Source of the DNA: Rubrivivax sp. SCN 71-131
GTDB lineage: Bacteria > Pseudomonadota > Gammaproteobacteria > Burkholderiales > Burkholderiaceae_C
Direction of reading: 5' to 3'
Assembly: GCA_001724995.1 (NCBI GenBank)
Contig: MEFD01000013.1
Coordinates: 186,001-250,000 of the forward strand
Length of the DNA stretch: 64,000 nucleotides
This document shows positions 24,702 to 33,010 of this stretch, piece by piece. A program made the translations under genes and the position numbers. Every line of letters begins with the position of its first letter. Position 1 is the first letter of the stretch. The notes beneath the pieces are model-generated. The model did not search any database and was not told the origin of the DNA. It worked only from the letters and a program-made list of their open reading frames with translations.

Positions 24702-25892
24702 GTGGCGAACGACTTCCTCTTCACCTCCGAATCGGTTTCCGAAGGCCACCCCGACAAGGTCGCGGACCAGATCTCGGACGCCATCCTCGACGCGATCTTC
24801 GAGCAGGATCCGCACGCGCGCGTGGCCGCCGAGACGCTGTGCAACACCGGCCTCGTGGTGCTCGCCGGCGAGATCACGGCCAAGGCGGGCGTCAACGTCG
24901 ACTACATCCAGGTCGCGCGCGACACGCTCAAGCGCATCGGCTACGACAGCACCGAGTACGGCATCGACTACAAGGGCTGCGCCGTGCTCGTGGCCTACGA
25001 CAAGCAGAGCAGCGACATCGCGCAGGGCGTCGATCACGCCAGCGACGACCACCTGAACACCGGCGCCGGCGACCAGGGCCTGATGTTCGGCTACGCCTGC
25101 GACGAGACCGATACGCTGATGCCCGCGCCGATCTACTACGCGCACCGGCTGGTCGAGCGCCAGGCGCAACTGCGCAAGGACGGCCGCATGCCCTACCTGC
25201 GCCCGGACGCCAAGAGCCAGGTGACGATGCGCTACGTCGACGGCCGGCCGCACTCGATCGACACCGTCGTGCTCTCCACCCAGCACGCGCCCGAGTGGAG
25301 CCTGGGCGACAAGATGAAGCCCGAGTTCGTCGAGGCCGTGGTCGAGCAGATCATCAAGCCGGTGCTGCCCAAGGAGTGGCTGAAGGACACGCGCTACCTC
25401 GTCAACCCGACCGGGCGCTTCGTCATCGGCGGGCCGCAGGGCGACTGCGGCCTCACCGGCCGCAAGATCATCGTCGACACCTACGGCGGCGCCTGCCCGC
25501 ACGGCGGCGGCGCCTTCAGCGGCAAGGACCCGAGCAAGGTCGACCGCTCGGCCGCCTACGCCTGCCGCTACGTGGCCAAGAACGTGGTCGCTGCGGGCCT
25601 GGCCCGGCAGTGCCAGGTACAGGTGGCCTACGCCATCGGCGTGGCGCGGCCGATGAACGTCACCGTCTACACCGAAGGCACGGGCAAGCTCCCCGACGCG
25701 CAGATCGCTCAGATCATCGGCGAGGTCTTCGACCTGCGCCCCAAGGGCATCGTCCAGATGCTGGACCTGCTGCGCCCGATCTACGAGAAGACCGCCGCCT
25801 ACGGCCACTTCGGCCGCGACGAACCCGAGTTCACCTGGGAGCGCACCGACAAGGCACAGGAGCTGCGAGATCTGGCGGGGTTGAAGGGCTGA
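24702..25892 (+). CDS. metK: S-adenosylmethionine synthetase
   Basis: Makes S-adenosylmethionine from methionine and ATP. It has 396 residues and three MetK domains. Motifs are SEGHPDK near the N-terminus, [13 protein letters not shown], and the phosphate-binding [19 protein letters not shown]. The start is GTG with AAGGAG nine bases upstream. Together with ahcY and metF further right it supplies the activated methyl cycle. The leader is long (see the promoter entry). A small GCGCC-GAA-GGCGC hairpin follows the stop. Confidence 0.97.
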   Translation: MANDFLFTSESVSEGHPDKVADQISDAILDAIFEQDPHARVAAETLCNTGLVVLAGEITAKAGVNVDYIQVARDTLKRIGYDSTEYGIDYKGCAVLVAYDKQSSDIAQGVDHASDDHLNTGAGDQGLMFGYACDETDTLMPAPIYYAHRLVERQAQLRKDGRMPYLRPDAKSQVTMRYVDGRPHSIDTVVLSTQHAPEWSLGDKMKPEFVEAVVEQIIKPVLPKEWLKDTRYLVNPTGRFVIGGPQGDCGLTGRKIIVDTYGGACPHGGGAFSGKDPSKVDRSAAYACRYVAKNVVAAGLARQCQVQVAYAIGVARPMNVTVYTEGTGKLPDAQIAQIIGEVFDLRPKGIVQMLDLLRPIYEKTAAYGHFGRDEPEFTWERTDKAQELRDLAGLKG

Positions 25893-25918
25893 GGGCGCCG
25901 AAGGCGCACAATCCCCGG

Positions 25919-26212
25919 ATGGACAGGGCCAGCATCCTCGCGGTCTTGGGGGCACGGCGTCCCGAGTTTGCCAGCCGTTTCGGCGTGCGCGCGATCAGCC
26001 TGTTCGGATCGGCCGCCCGCGATCAACTCCGCCCGGACAGCGACGTCGACATCCTCGTCGAGTTCGACGCACCACCCACCTTCGAGCGCTATTTTGGCTT
26101 GAAGGATGCGCTGCAAGCCGCCTTGGCGCGCGAAGTCGATCTGGTGACCCCGAACAGCCTGAAGTCTCGCGTACGCGCCGGGATCGAACGCGAGCTCATC
26201 CGTGTCGCGTGA
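25919..26212 (+). CDS. mntA: MntA-type nucleotidyltransferase antitoxin
   Basis: Minimal nucleotidyltransferase of 97 residues with the GSX10DXD signature (GS, ten residues, then DVD). Family knowledge: MntA antitoxins AMPylate a tyrosine in the HepT toxin and neutralise it. It begins 26 bases after metK and overlaps hepT by 11 bases. The sequence of this module is somewhat less GC-biased than the flanking genes, compatible with lateral gain. Confidence 0.85.
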   Translation: MDRASILAVLGARRPEFASRFGVRAISLFGSAARDQLRPDSDVDILVEFDAPPTFERYFGLKDALQAALAREVDLVTPNSLKSRVRAGIERELIRVA

Positions 26213-26554
26213 CTGGATCCTCTATCTGGACGATCTGATCGCCGGCGCCGAGAAGATCGGACGTCGCATCGCGGGCCGCGAACTACAGAACCTTCTCGAC
26301 GACGAGGCGGCCTATGACGCCGTGCTCTTCAACCTGCTGATCGTTGGCGAATCCATCAAGCGACTCCCGACGAACGCCGGGCCGATCTGCCGGAGGCGCA
26401 ACGGGTGGGACCCGCGCGGCTGCGCGATCTCATTGCCCACCGCTACTTCGCGATCGAGCCAAGCATCATCTGGGACGTCGCCACGCATCATCTTCCGTTG
26501 CTGCTGGACGCCGCGCGACAGCTTCGCCGCGAGCACGACCCGGACGAAGATTGA
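26202..26554 (+). pseudogene. hepT: HepT-like toxin, frameshifted
   Basis: The first 55 or so codons (GTG start, SRDWILYLDDLIAGAEKIG, then FNLLIVGESIKRLP) match HepT (HEPN) toxins. At about 26366-26369 the frame must move by -1 to continue as DERRADLPEAQ and then RLRDLIAHRYFAI, which carries the RX4HXY ribonuclease motif. It then ends at the TGA at 26552-26554. In the original frame translation runs on into unrelated sequence without that motif. One C is apparently missing in a CCC run, so the cause may be a real mutation or a sequencing error. As it stands the toxin would lack its active site; the restored length is about 117 residues. Confidence 0.8.
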
Positions 26555-26599
26555 TCGCCCTGCAGGCGTTTCAAGGACGTCGCAACACCGCGCGCGCCT

Positions 26600-27550
26600 T
26601 CAGCCGTCCTGGTAGTGCTCTCCCTCGCGCTTCAGCGCGCCGGCGGCGACCAGTTCGTCGAGCAAGGTCCGACAGAGCCCCTCGACGCTGCTCCCCGGTG
26701 CCGCGAGGCGCGTCACGCCCTGCAGCAGCGGCGCGGCCTGCGCCCATTGCAGCAGCGCCTCTTGCGTCTGCGCGCCGACTTCCATCAGGTGGTACTTCAG
26801 GAGCACCTTGACGGCGTGGCGCGCGTGCCGAACCGGCTCGGCCTGGAAGGCCCGCAGGCGGGCGCGCGCACGCGCCAGCGCCCCGGCCACATCGTCGAAG
26901 GGGCGGCCGTGGCCGGGGATGACGATGCGCAGCGGCAGCGCGCCGATGAGGTCGAGCGTCGCGCCGACGTCGTCGAAGCCGGGTTCGCCGGCAACCTCGG
27001 GGAAGACGACGCCGAAGCCCTGTTCCCACAGCGCATCGGCCGAGAGCAGCACGCCGTGCCCGGCGTCGTAGAACATCAATGAGTCCGGATCGTGACCGGG
27101 CGCGGCGAGCGCCTCCCAGCGGCGGCCACCGACTTCGATGACCGCGCCCGCGGCGATCGCACCGCCGGCCTGAAAGCGCGCGCAGATCTGGCCGGTGGCG
27201 CGGTAGGACAGGCGCTCCTCGTCCCAGTCACGCACCGCCTGCAGCAGCGGCGCGGGGACGAGTGCGCGCAGGCCGAAGGCGCGCTGCAGCGCGGCGTTGC
27301 CGCCGCAGTGGTCCGAGTGCAGGTGCGTGTTGGCGATGCCCGCAAGCGCCTGCCCGGCCAGCGCCTGCCGCACGCGCACCACCGTCTGCTCGGCATGGTT
27401 GACGTGGCTGGTGTCGATCAGCCAGGCGCCGGTTTCGCCCGGCGCGGCGTGCAGGAGCACGTTGTTCGACGACAGCCAGCCGCGCTCCAGCACGGTGATG
27501 CCGGCCAGGGGATCAGACGAGCCTTGGATCGTGGGCTGCATGCGCGGCAT
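26600..27550 (-). CDS. MBL-fold metallo-hydrolase
   Basis: Metallo-beta-lactamase-fold hydrolase of 316 residues. The metal-binding motif THLHSDHCGG is followed by APGHDPDS (His), SADALW (bridging Asp) and IPGHGRP (His), so a dinuclear metal site looks intact. The C-terminal ~100 residues form a winged-helix-like helical extension seen in LACTB2/glyoxalase-like members. No substrate is indicated. It is convergent with the hepT remnant. The start could also be the second ATG three codons in. Confidence 0.82.
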   Translation of the reverse strand: MPRMQPTIQGSSDPLAGITVLERGWLSSNNVLLHAAPGETGAWLIDTSHVNHAEQTVVRVRQALAGQALAGIANTHLHSDHCGGNAALQRAFGLRALVPAPLLQAVRDWDEERLSYRATGQICARFQAGGAIAAGAVIEVGGRRWEALAAPGHDPDSLMFYDAGHGVLLSADALWEQGFGVVFPEVAGEPGFDDVGATLDLIGALPLRIVIPGHGRPFDDVAGALARARARLRAFQAEPVRHARHAVKVLLKYHLMEVGAQTQEALLQWAQAAPLLQGVTRLAAPGSSVEGLCRTLLDELVAAGALKREGEHYQDG

Positions 27551-27667
27551 TCTGGCGTCGCCGCGCTCAGCGCGGCGGCAGCCCGGCCCACGACCAGGAC
27601 GAGGCGAGCGCCAGCGCGAAGGCCGTGCCGAGGCGGCATGGCGTGGCCGTGGCCGGCGATCGCTCGG

Positions 27668-28498
27668 TCACGCCGCGGACCTTCCCCGGCCGCGCGCCAC
27701 CAGCACGGCCTGCGCGACTTCGGCAAAGCCCGCGCCGCGCTCGCCCTGCGTGATCCAGGCCGGCCAGTGCTGCAAATGCGGCGCGAAGCGTCGCAGGTTG
27801 GCCACGCCCACGCTGTGCACGAAGCGCTCGAACATCGGCTGGTCGTTGGTGCTGTCGCCGACGTAGACCCAGCGCCCGATCTCGTCCTCGAGACAGCGGC
27901 CATAAAGGCGCCGCAGCATCCATTGCGCGCCGCTGTACTTGCCGTGCGCGCCGAACCAGCCGTTGACGTGGATGGAACTCACGGTGGCGTTCATGCCCGC
28001 GGCGCGCATGATCGCCAGCACCTGCCCGATCTGCTGCGGCGCCAGGCGGTCGAACTCGCTGTGGTCGATGGCGATGTCGGTCAGCCGCCCCGCGCTGTCG
28101 GCGGCGGGTACGGCCCCCGGCACCTCGCGCAGCACCTGCTCGCTCACCGCCTGCAGCCGGCGCGCGTTGCGGGCACGCGTGGCCTCGTCCTGCGCGAACT
28201 CGGTGGCGACGCCGCCGCGGCCGTCGGGGATCAGCGCCACGGCGCCGTTCTCGGCCACCAGCGCCGCCAGTGGCCAGGACGCGGCAAAGGGCAGGCTCCA
28301 GCCATGGGGCCGGCCGGTGATGGCGACCACCGGCACGCCCGCGGCCTTCAGGTCGTGCAGCGCCTGCAGCGCAATGGGCTCGATGGCGCCGTCGCGCGTC
28401 AGCGTGTCGTCGATGTCGGTCATGAGGCCGCGCACTTCGGCCCAGGCCTGGCGCGGACACTGCGCCAGCGGGCGCGCGGGCAGGTCTGCAGGCGTCAC
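27668..28498 (-). CDS. HAD-IIB family phosphatase
   Basis: HAD hydrolase of 276 residues in the Cof/sucrose-phosphatase group. The nucleophile motif DIDDTLT has D28 and D30. ITGRP (motif II) and YVGDSTNDQPMF (motif IV) are present with a cap between. Probable substrates are sugar phosphates (mannosyl-phosphoglycerate or sucrose-phosphate type), unproven. The GTG used as start lacks a good ribosome site. An internal ATG at residue 26, just before the nucleophile, is a less likely alternative. Confidence 0.78.
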   Translation of the reverse strand: MTPADLPARPLAQCPRQAWAEVRGLMTDIDDTLTRDGAIEPIALQALHDLKAAGVPVVAITGRPHGWSLPFAASWPLAALVAENGAVALIPDGRGGVATEFAQDEATRARNARRLQAVSEQVLREVPGAVPAADSAGRLTDIAIDHSEFDRLAPQQIGQVLAIMRAAGMNATVSSIHVNGWFGAHGKYSGAQWMLRRLYGRCLEDEIGRWVYVGDSTNDQPMFERFVHSVGVANLRRFAPHLQHWPAWITQGERGAGFAEVAQAVLVARGRGRSAA

Positions 28499-28542
28499 GC
28501 GCGATCAGCCGCAGGCAGGCGCGCGATGCGGCACAGGGGCAC

Positions 28543-28773
28543 TCACTTGCGCCAGTAGTTGTTGGCCGCCGCGATGGTCTGGAAGTTGATCGCGATGACC
28601 TGCGAGGACGCGATCAGCGCGTCGGCGTCCTCGGCGTAGACCGGGCGCAGCTTCTTCAGCACCTCGACGTCGGGCTGCGTATAGCGCACGCCCTTGCGGC
28701 TCATCGTGATGGCGAGGTCGAAGCCGGCCTGCGGCGTGTCGGTGACGAGCGAGGTGAGCCAGAGGTCGGACAT
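28543..28773 (-). CDS. Hexameric tyrosine-coordinated heme protein (HTHP)
   Basis: Small protein of 76 residues matching the HTHP family, known from a marine alphaproteobacterium as a ring-shaped hexamer with one heme per subunit ligated by tyrosine and with peroxidase/catalase activity. Visible family motifs are GFDLAITMSRKGVRYTQPD, RPVYAEDADALIA (Y46 is the probable heme ligand) and the C-terminal QTIAAANNYWRK. A ribosome site AGGAG precedes the ATG. It is divergent from ahcY. The cellular role is not established. Confidence 0.85.
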   Translation of the reverse strand: MSDLWLTSLVTDTPQAGFDLAITMSRKGVRYTQPDVEVLKKLRPVYAEDADALIASSQVIAINFQTIAAANNYWRK

Positions 28774-28878
28774 GGCGGGGGGGCTCCTGCGGGCAGTCGT
28801 TGAAGGATGCGCGGGAATATGCCATGCGCGCCGGCCTTGCCGTGGTCGCATGGTCTTCGCGGCGCCAGCGCCCCCCGC

Positions 28879-28884
28879 TAGAAT
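28879..28884 (+). promoter_or_regulatory. ahcY promoter -10
   Basis: TAGAAT is a good -10 placed so that transcription starts near 28891, immediately before the first stem of the SAH riboswitch. The -35 is weak (TTCGCG, 28857-28862, 16-base spacing). Confidence 0.45.
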
Positions 28885-28895
28885 GCGCGCCTCTT

Positions 28896-28970
28896 CTTCC
28901 GAGGAGCGTTGCAACCTCCCGCCGCGGGCAGGCCAGGCTCGGAAGACCCCCCGATGCAACCGCGCTCACC
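28896..28970 (+). promoter_or_regulatory. SAH riboswitch controlling ahcY
   Basis: This matches the S-adenosylhomocysteine riboswitch. P1 pairs CTTCCGAG (28896-28903) with CTCGGAAG (28938-28945). The conserved GAGGAGCGTTGCAAC core and CCAGGCTCGG are both present. P2 is a hairpin at about 28915-28932 (CCCG/CGGG core). The 3' segment holds GCAAC (28956-28960) and CGCTC (28963-28967), able to pair back to GTTGC (28908-28912) and GAGCG (28904-28908) as the long-range helix. The motif normally turns ahcY on when SAH accumulates. It ends about 84 bases before the ahcY start. Confidence 0.93.
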
Positions 28971-29053
28971 TGCACGACGGCCGTCGTGGGTGAGCCTTGC
29001 CTCCTGCCCATGTCGTCGCGCCGTGCAGGGTCATCCTCTGCCGGAGCCCGACC

Positions 29054-30490
<1,437 letters not shown>

Positions 30491-30511
30491 CCATCGCGGC
30501 CGACCCTGGCG

Positions 30512-30548
30512 CCACGGCCGCGGCGGCTTGACCGCATCGCGGCCGTGG
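30512..30548 (+). terminator. Strong hairpin after ahcY, probable terminator
   Basis: CCACGGCCGCG (30512-30522) pairs perfectly with CGCGGCCGTGG (30538-30548), and an inner GCGG/CCGC stem closes a CTTGA loop. Only two T residues follow, so it may be a weak or Rho-assisted terminator. It separates ahcY from the toxin-antitoxin pair. Confidence 0.5.
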
Positions 30549-30587
30549 TTCCAGAATGAATCCATGGCGTCAATCCGGAGGCAAAAC

Positions 30588-30896
30588 GTGGGTACCAACC
30601 TCTCGATCAAGGGCGTCCCCGAGGCGATCGCCGCGCGGCTGCGCGAGCGCGCGGCGCGCAACCACCGTTCGCTGCAAGGCGAACTGATGGCCATCGTCGA
30701 ACGCGCGGCGGCCGAACCGCTGCCCGAGCCCGGGGCGGCGTCGTCCGCCATCACCGCAGACTCCTGGGTGCAGGGCTGGCAGACGATGGACGAACTGCTC
30801 GCCGAGCGCGAGGCGGCGGGCTGGAAGCCCGATCCCCGCATGGCCGACCTGCCCCGCGCCGTGGACATCATCCGCGCCGACCGGGACAGCCGCTGA
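30588..30896 (+). CDS. FitA/VapB-type ribbon-helix-helix antitoxin
   Basis: DNA-binding antitoxin of 102 residues. The N-terminal ribbon-helix-helix reads NLSIKGVPEAIAARLRERA and then NHRSLQGELMAIVE, a close match to FitA-like antitoxins. The C-terminal tail (about 60-102) should wrap the toxin. The GTG at 30588 with GGAGG six bases upstream fits family starts better than the ATG at 30564. The toxin gene follows after 2 bases. The pair would repress its own promoter. Confidence 0.85.
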   Translation: MGTNLSIKGVPEAIAARLRERAARNHRSLQGELMAIVERAAAEPLPEPGAASSAITADSWVQGWQTMDELLAEREAAGWKPDPRMADLPRAVDIIRADRDSR

Positions 30897-30898
30897 TC

Positions 30899-31363
30899 GT
30901 GCCGAGCAAGGCTTCGGCCGTCGCTGCGCCCACGCGCCGGCTCTACGTCGCCGAGCCGGCGCCGGGGTACAGGACGCGCACGCCGCTCGTCGTGGACTGC
31001 AGCGCCGTGGCGACCAGCCTCTTCGAGGAGGCCGAGGCGCCGCATGCCACGCAGGCGCTGTGCGCGCATGAGCTGCACGCGCCGTCGCTGCTTGCGTACG
31101 AGTTCGCCAACGTCGCGCGCACCAAGTCGCACGCCGGTGGGCCGGCCGAACGGGTGGCGATGGCCTTGCGGGCCTACGCCGGTCTGCGCATCGAACTGCA
31201 TCCGGTCGACCCCGCGGGGCTGCACGCCTTGTCGCTGCTGCACGGCCTCACCGCCTACGACGCCGCCTACCTCTTCCTGGCGCTCATGCTGCGGGCGCCC
31301 TTGCTGACCTTCGATCGCCGTCTGGCCGAAGCGATGACCAAGGCCCAGGGCAACCCACGATGA
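30899..31363 (+). CDS. VapC/FitB-type PIN-domain toxin
   Basis: PIN-domain ribonuclease of 154 residues. Acidic active-site residues are visible: D33 (VVDCSA), E68 (AYEFANV), D121 (TAYDAAYL) and D139 (TFDRRL). It starts with GTG and carries an N-terminal tail of about 28 residues longer than most VapC proteins. An internal start is possible. Together with the upstream antitoxin it forms an apparently intact module placed between ahcY and metF. Confidence 0.85.
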   Translation: MPSKASAVAAPTRRLYVAEPAPGYRTRTPLVVDCSAVATSLFEEAEAPHATQALCAHELHAPSLLAYEFANVARTKSHAGGPAERVAMALRAYAGLRIELHPVDPAGLHALSLLHGLTAYDAAYLFLALMLRAPLLTFDRRLAEAMTKAQGNPR

Positions 31364-31445
31364 GGCGCCCGCCGCGCCGCGATCCCTGCCGCACGCGGCG
31401 CATCACCCCCGATCTGTCCGCTGCCCCAGAGGCGGCCACGCCGAA

Positions 31446-32279
31446 ATGACCTCCTCACAACCGATCAGCTTCGAGTTCTTCCCGCCCAACACGCCGGTGG
31501 GCAGCGAAAAGCTGAAGACCGTGGTCGCCGAACTCGCCGCCGTGCGGCCCGAGTTCTTCAGCGTCACCTACGGCGCCGGCGGCGCCACGCGCGACAAGAC
31601 GCTGGCCGCGGTGCGCGCCATCGCCGCCGCCGGCCACGAGGCGGCGCCGCACCTGTCCTGCGTGGGCGCCACGCGCGAGGGCATCGCCGAGATCCTGGCC
31701 AGCTACCGCGGGCAAGGCATCCGCCGCATCGTCGCGCTGCGCGGCGACCTGCCCAGCGGCACCGCGGTCGCGGGCGAATTCCGCTTCGCCGCGGACCTCG
31801 TGCGCTTCATCCGCCAGACGCAGGGGGCGGACTGGCACATCGAGGTCGCCGCCTACCCCGAATACCACCCCGAGCAGCGCTACGCGCGGCGCGACCTGCA
31901 GCACTTCGCCGACAAGGTCGCCGCCGGCGCCGATGCGGCGATCACGCAGTTCTTCTTCAATCCCGACGCCTACTTCCACTTCGTCGAGGAGGCACAGCGC
32001 CTGGGCGTGGCCGTGCCCATCGTGCCGGGCATCATGCCGATCCACAACTACGCGCGCATCGCGCAGTTCGCCGCGCGCGACGGCATCGAGATCCCGCGCT
32101 GGGTGGCGCTGAAGATGGAGGGCTTCCTCGACGACGCCGCCAGCATCCGCGCCTTCGGCCTGGACGTGATGACGCGTCTGGCCGAGCGGCTGCTGGCCGG
32201 CGGCGCGCCGGGCTTGCACTTCTACACGCTCAACCAGTCCGCCCTGTCGCTGGAGATCTGCCGCCGGCTCGGGCGCTGA
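31446..32279 (+). CDS. metF: 5,10-methylenetetrahydrofolate reductase
   Basis: FAD-dependent TIM-barrel enzyme of 277 residues that makes 5-methyl-THF for methionine synthesis. Motifs are SFEFFPPNTP near the N-terminus (catalytic Glu), SVTYGAGGATRD, LRGDLP and FNPDAYFHFVE. In related bacteria metF often follows ahcY closely; here a toxin-antitoxin pair lies between, leaving 82 bases before metF. No second riboswitch is visible ahead of it. Confidence 0.96.
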   Translation: MTSSQPISFEFFPPNTPVGSEKLKTVVAELAAVRPEFFSVTYGAGGATRDKTLAAVRAIAAAGHEAAPHLSCVGATREGIAEILASYRGQGIRRIVALRGDLPSGTAVAGEFRFAADLVRFIRQTQGADWHIEVAAYPEYHPEQRYARRDLQHFADKVAAGADAAITQFFFNPDAYFHFVEEAQRLGVAVPIVPGIMPIHNYARIAQFAARDGIEIPRWVALKMEGFLDDAASIRAFGLDVMTRLAERLLAGGAPGLHFYTLNQSALSLEICRRLGR

Positions 32280-32302
32280 AGCGCCATGCGCGCGGCCTGC
32301 GT

Positions 32303-32902
32303 CTACAGGCCCTCGCGCTGCCAGTGCAGCCCCTCGTCGGTTAGCATCGCATCCAGCGGCACGTCGTGCGCCTGCGCCTGCAGCCAGGGGACAAAGGCAT
32401 GGCTGTAGGCCAGCCCGACGGTCAGCGGGCGCGGCTGCAGCGCGGCCAGGGTGCGGTCGTAGAAGCCGCCGCCGTAGCCCAGGCGCAGGCCCCGGGGGCC
32501 AAAGCCGACGCAGGGCACGAGCAGCAGCTGCGGCGCGAAGGCCTCGGTGCCCTTGGGCTTGGGGATGCCGTAGGCGTCGTCCTCCATCGGGCAGCCGGGG
32601 TACCAGACGTGGAAGGTGAGCTGCCCCGAGGCGCGGTCGGACACCGGCAGGCCGATGCGGCGCTGCGCGTCGGCCTCGCTCCAGCGGTAGAGCGCCGGCA
32701 GCGCGTCGAACTCGCCCTTGATCGGCCAGTAGGCGCCCAGCGCCGTCTCTCCGCGCGTCAGCAGCCAGACGCGCAACACCTCCTGCAGCTGCACCGAGCG
32801 CGCGTGGCGGTCGACCATCGCCTGCCGCTCGGCCTGCAGCTGCCGGCGCAGCAGCTTCCTGTCGCCGGACGGCGTGATCGGCAGCTCGAAGGGTTGCGTC
32901 AT
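32303..32902 (-). CDS. fau: 5-formyltetrahydrofolate cyclo-ligase
   Basis: Converts 5-formyl-THF to 5,10-methenyl-THF with ATP, returning stored folate to the active pool. It has 199 residues. An N-terminal basic helix (RKLLRRQLQAERQAM) precedes the ATP/folate signature LRLGYGGGFYDRTLA near 145-160. Convergent with metF, it adds to the one-carbon character of the region. Confidence 0.92.
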   Translation of the reverse strand: MTQPFELPITPSGDRKLLRRQLQAERQAMVDRHARSVQLQEVLRVWLLTRGETALGAYWPIKGEFDALPALYRWSEADAQRRIGLPVSDRASGQLTFHVWYPGCPMEDDAYGIPKPKGTEAFAPQLLLVPCVGFGPRGLRLGYGGGFYDRTLAALQPRPLTVGLAYSHAFVPWLQAQAHDVPLDAMLTDEGLHWQREGL

Positions 32903-33010
32903 GGCGGGGCGGGGCGGTGCGGGCAGCGGCGCCCAATGGCAACGGAAGCCGCATTGTCACCGCCGCCGGGCCACCCGGCGCCGCGGCGCTGGGCTACAGT
33001 GGCTCGCTCC

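Noticed and set aside
26361..26372. Programmed -1 frameshift in hepT
   Set aside because: No classical X-XXY-YYZ slippery heptamer is present at the shift; a missing base or sequencing error is simpler.
27567..27671. Possible 34-codon minus-strand peptide with a hydrophobic segment in the gap after the MBL gene
   Set aside because: Weak GTG start, no good ribosome site and no similarity I can recognise.
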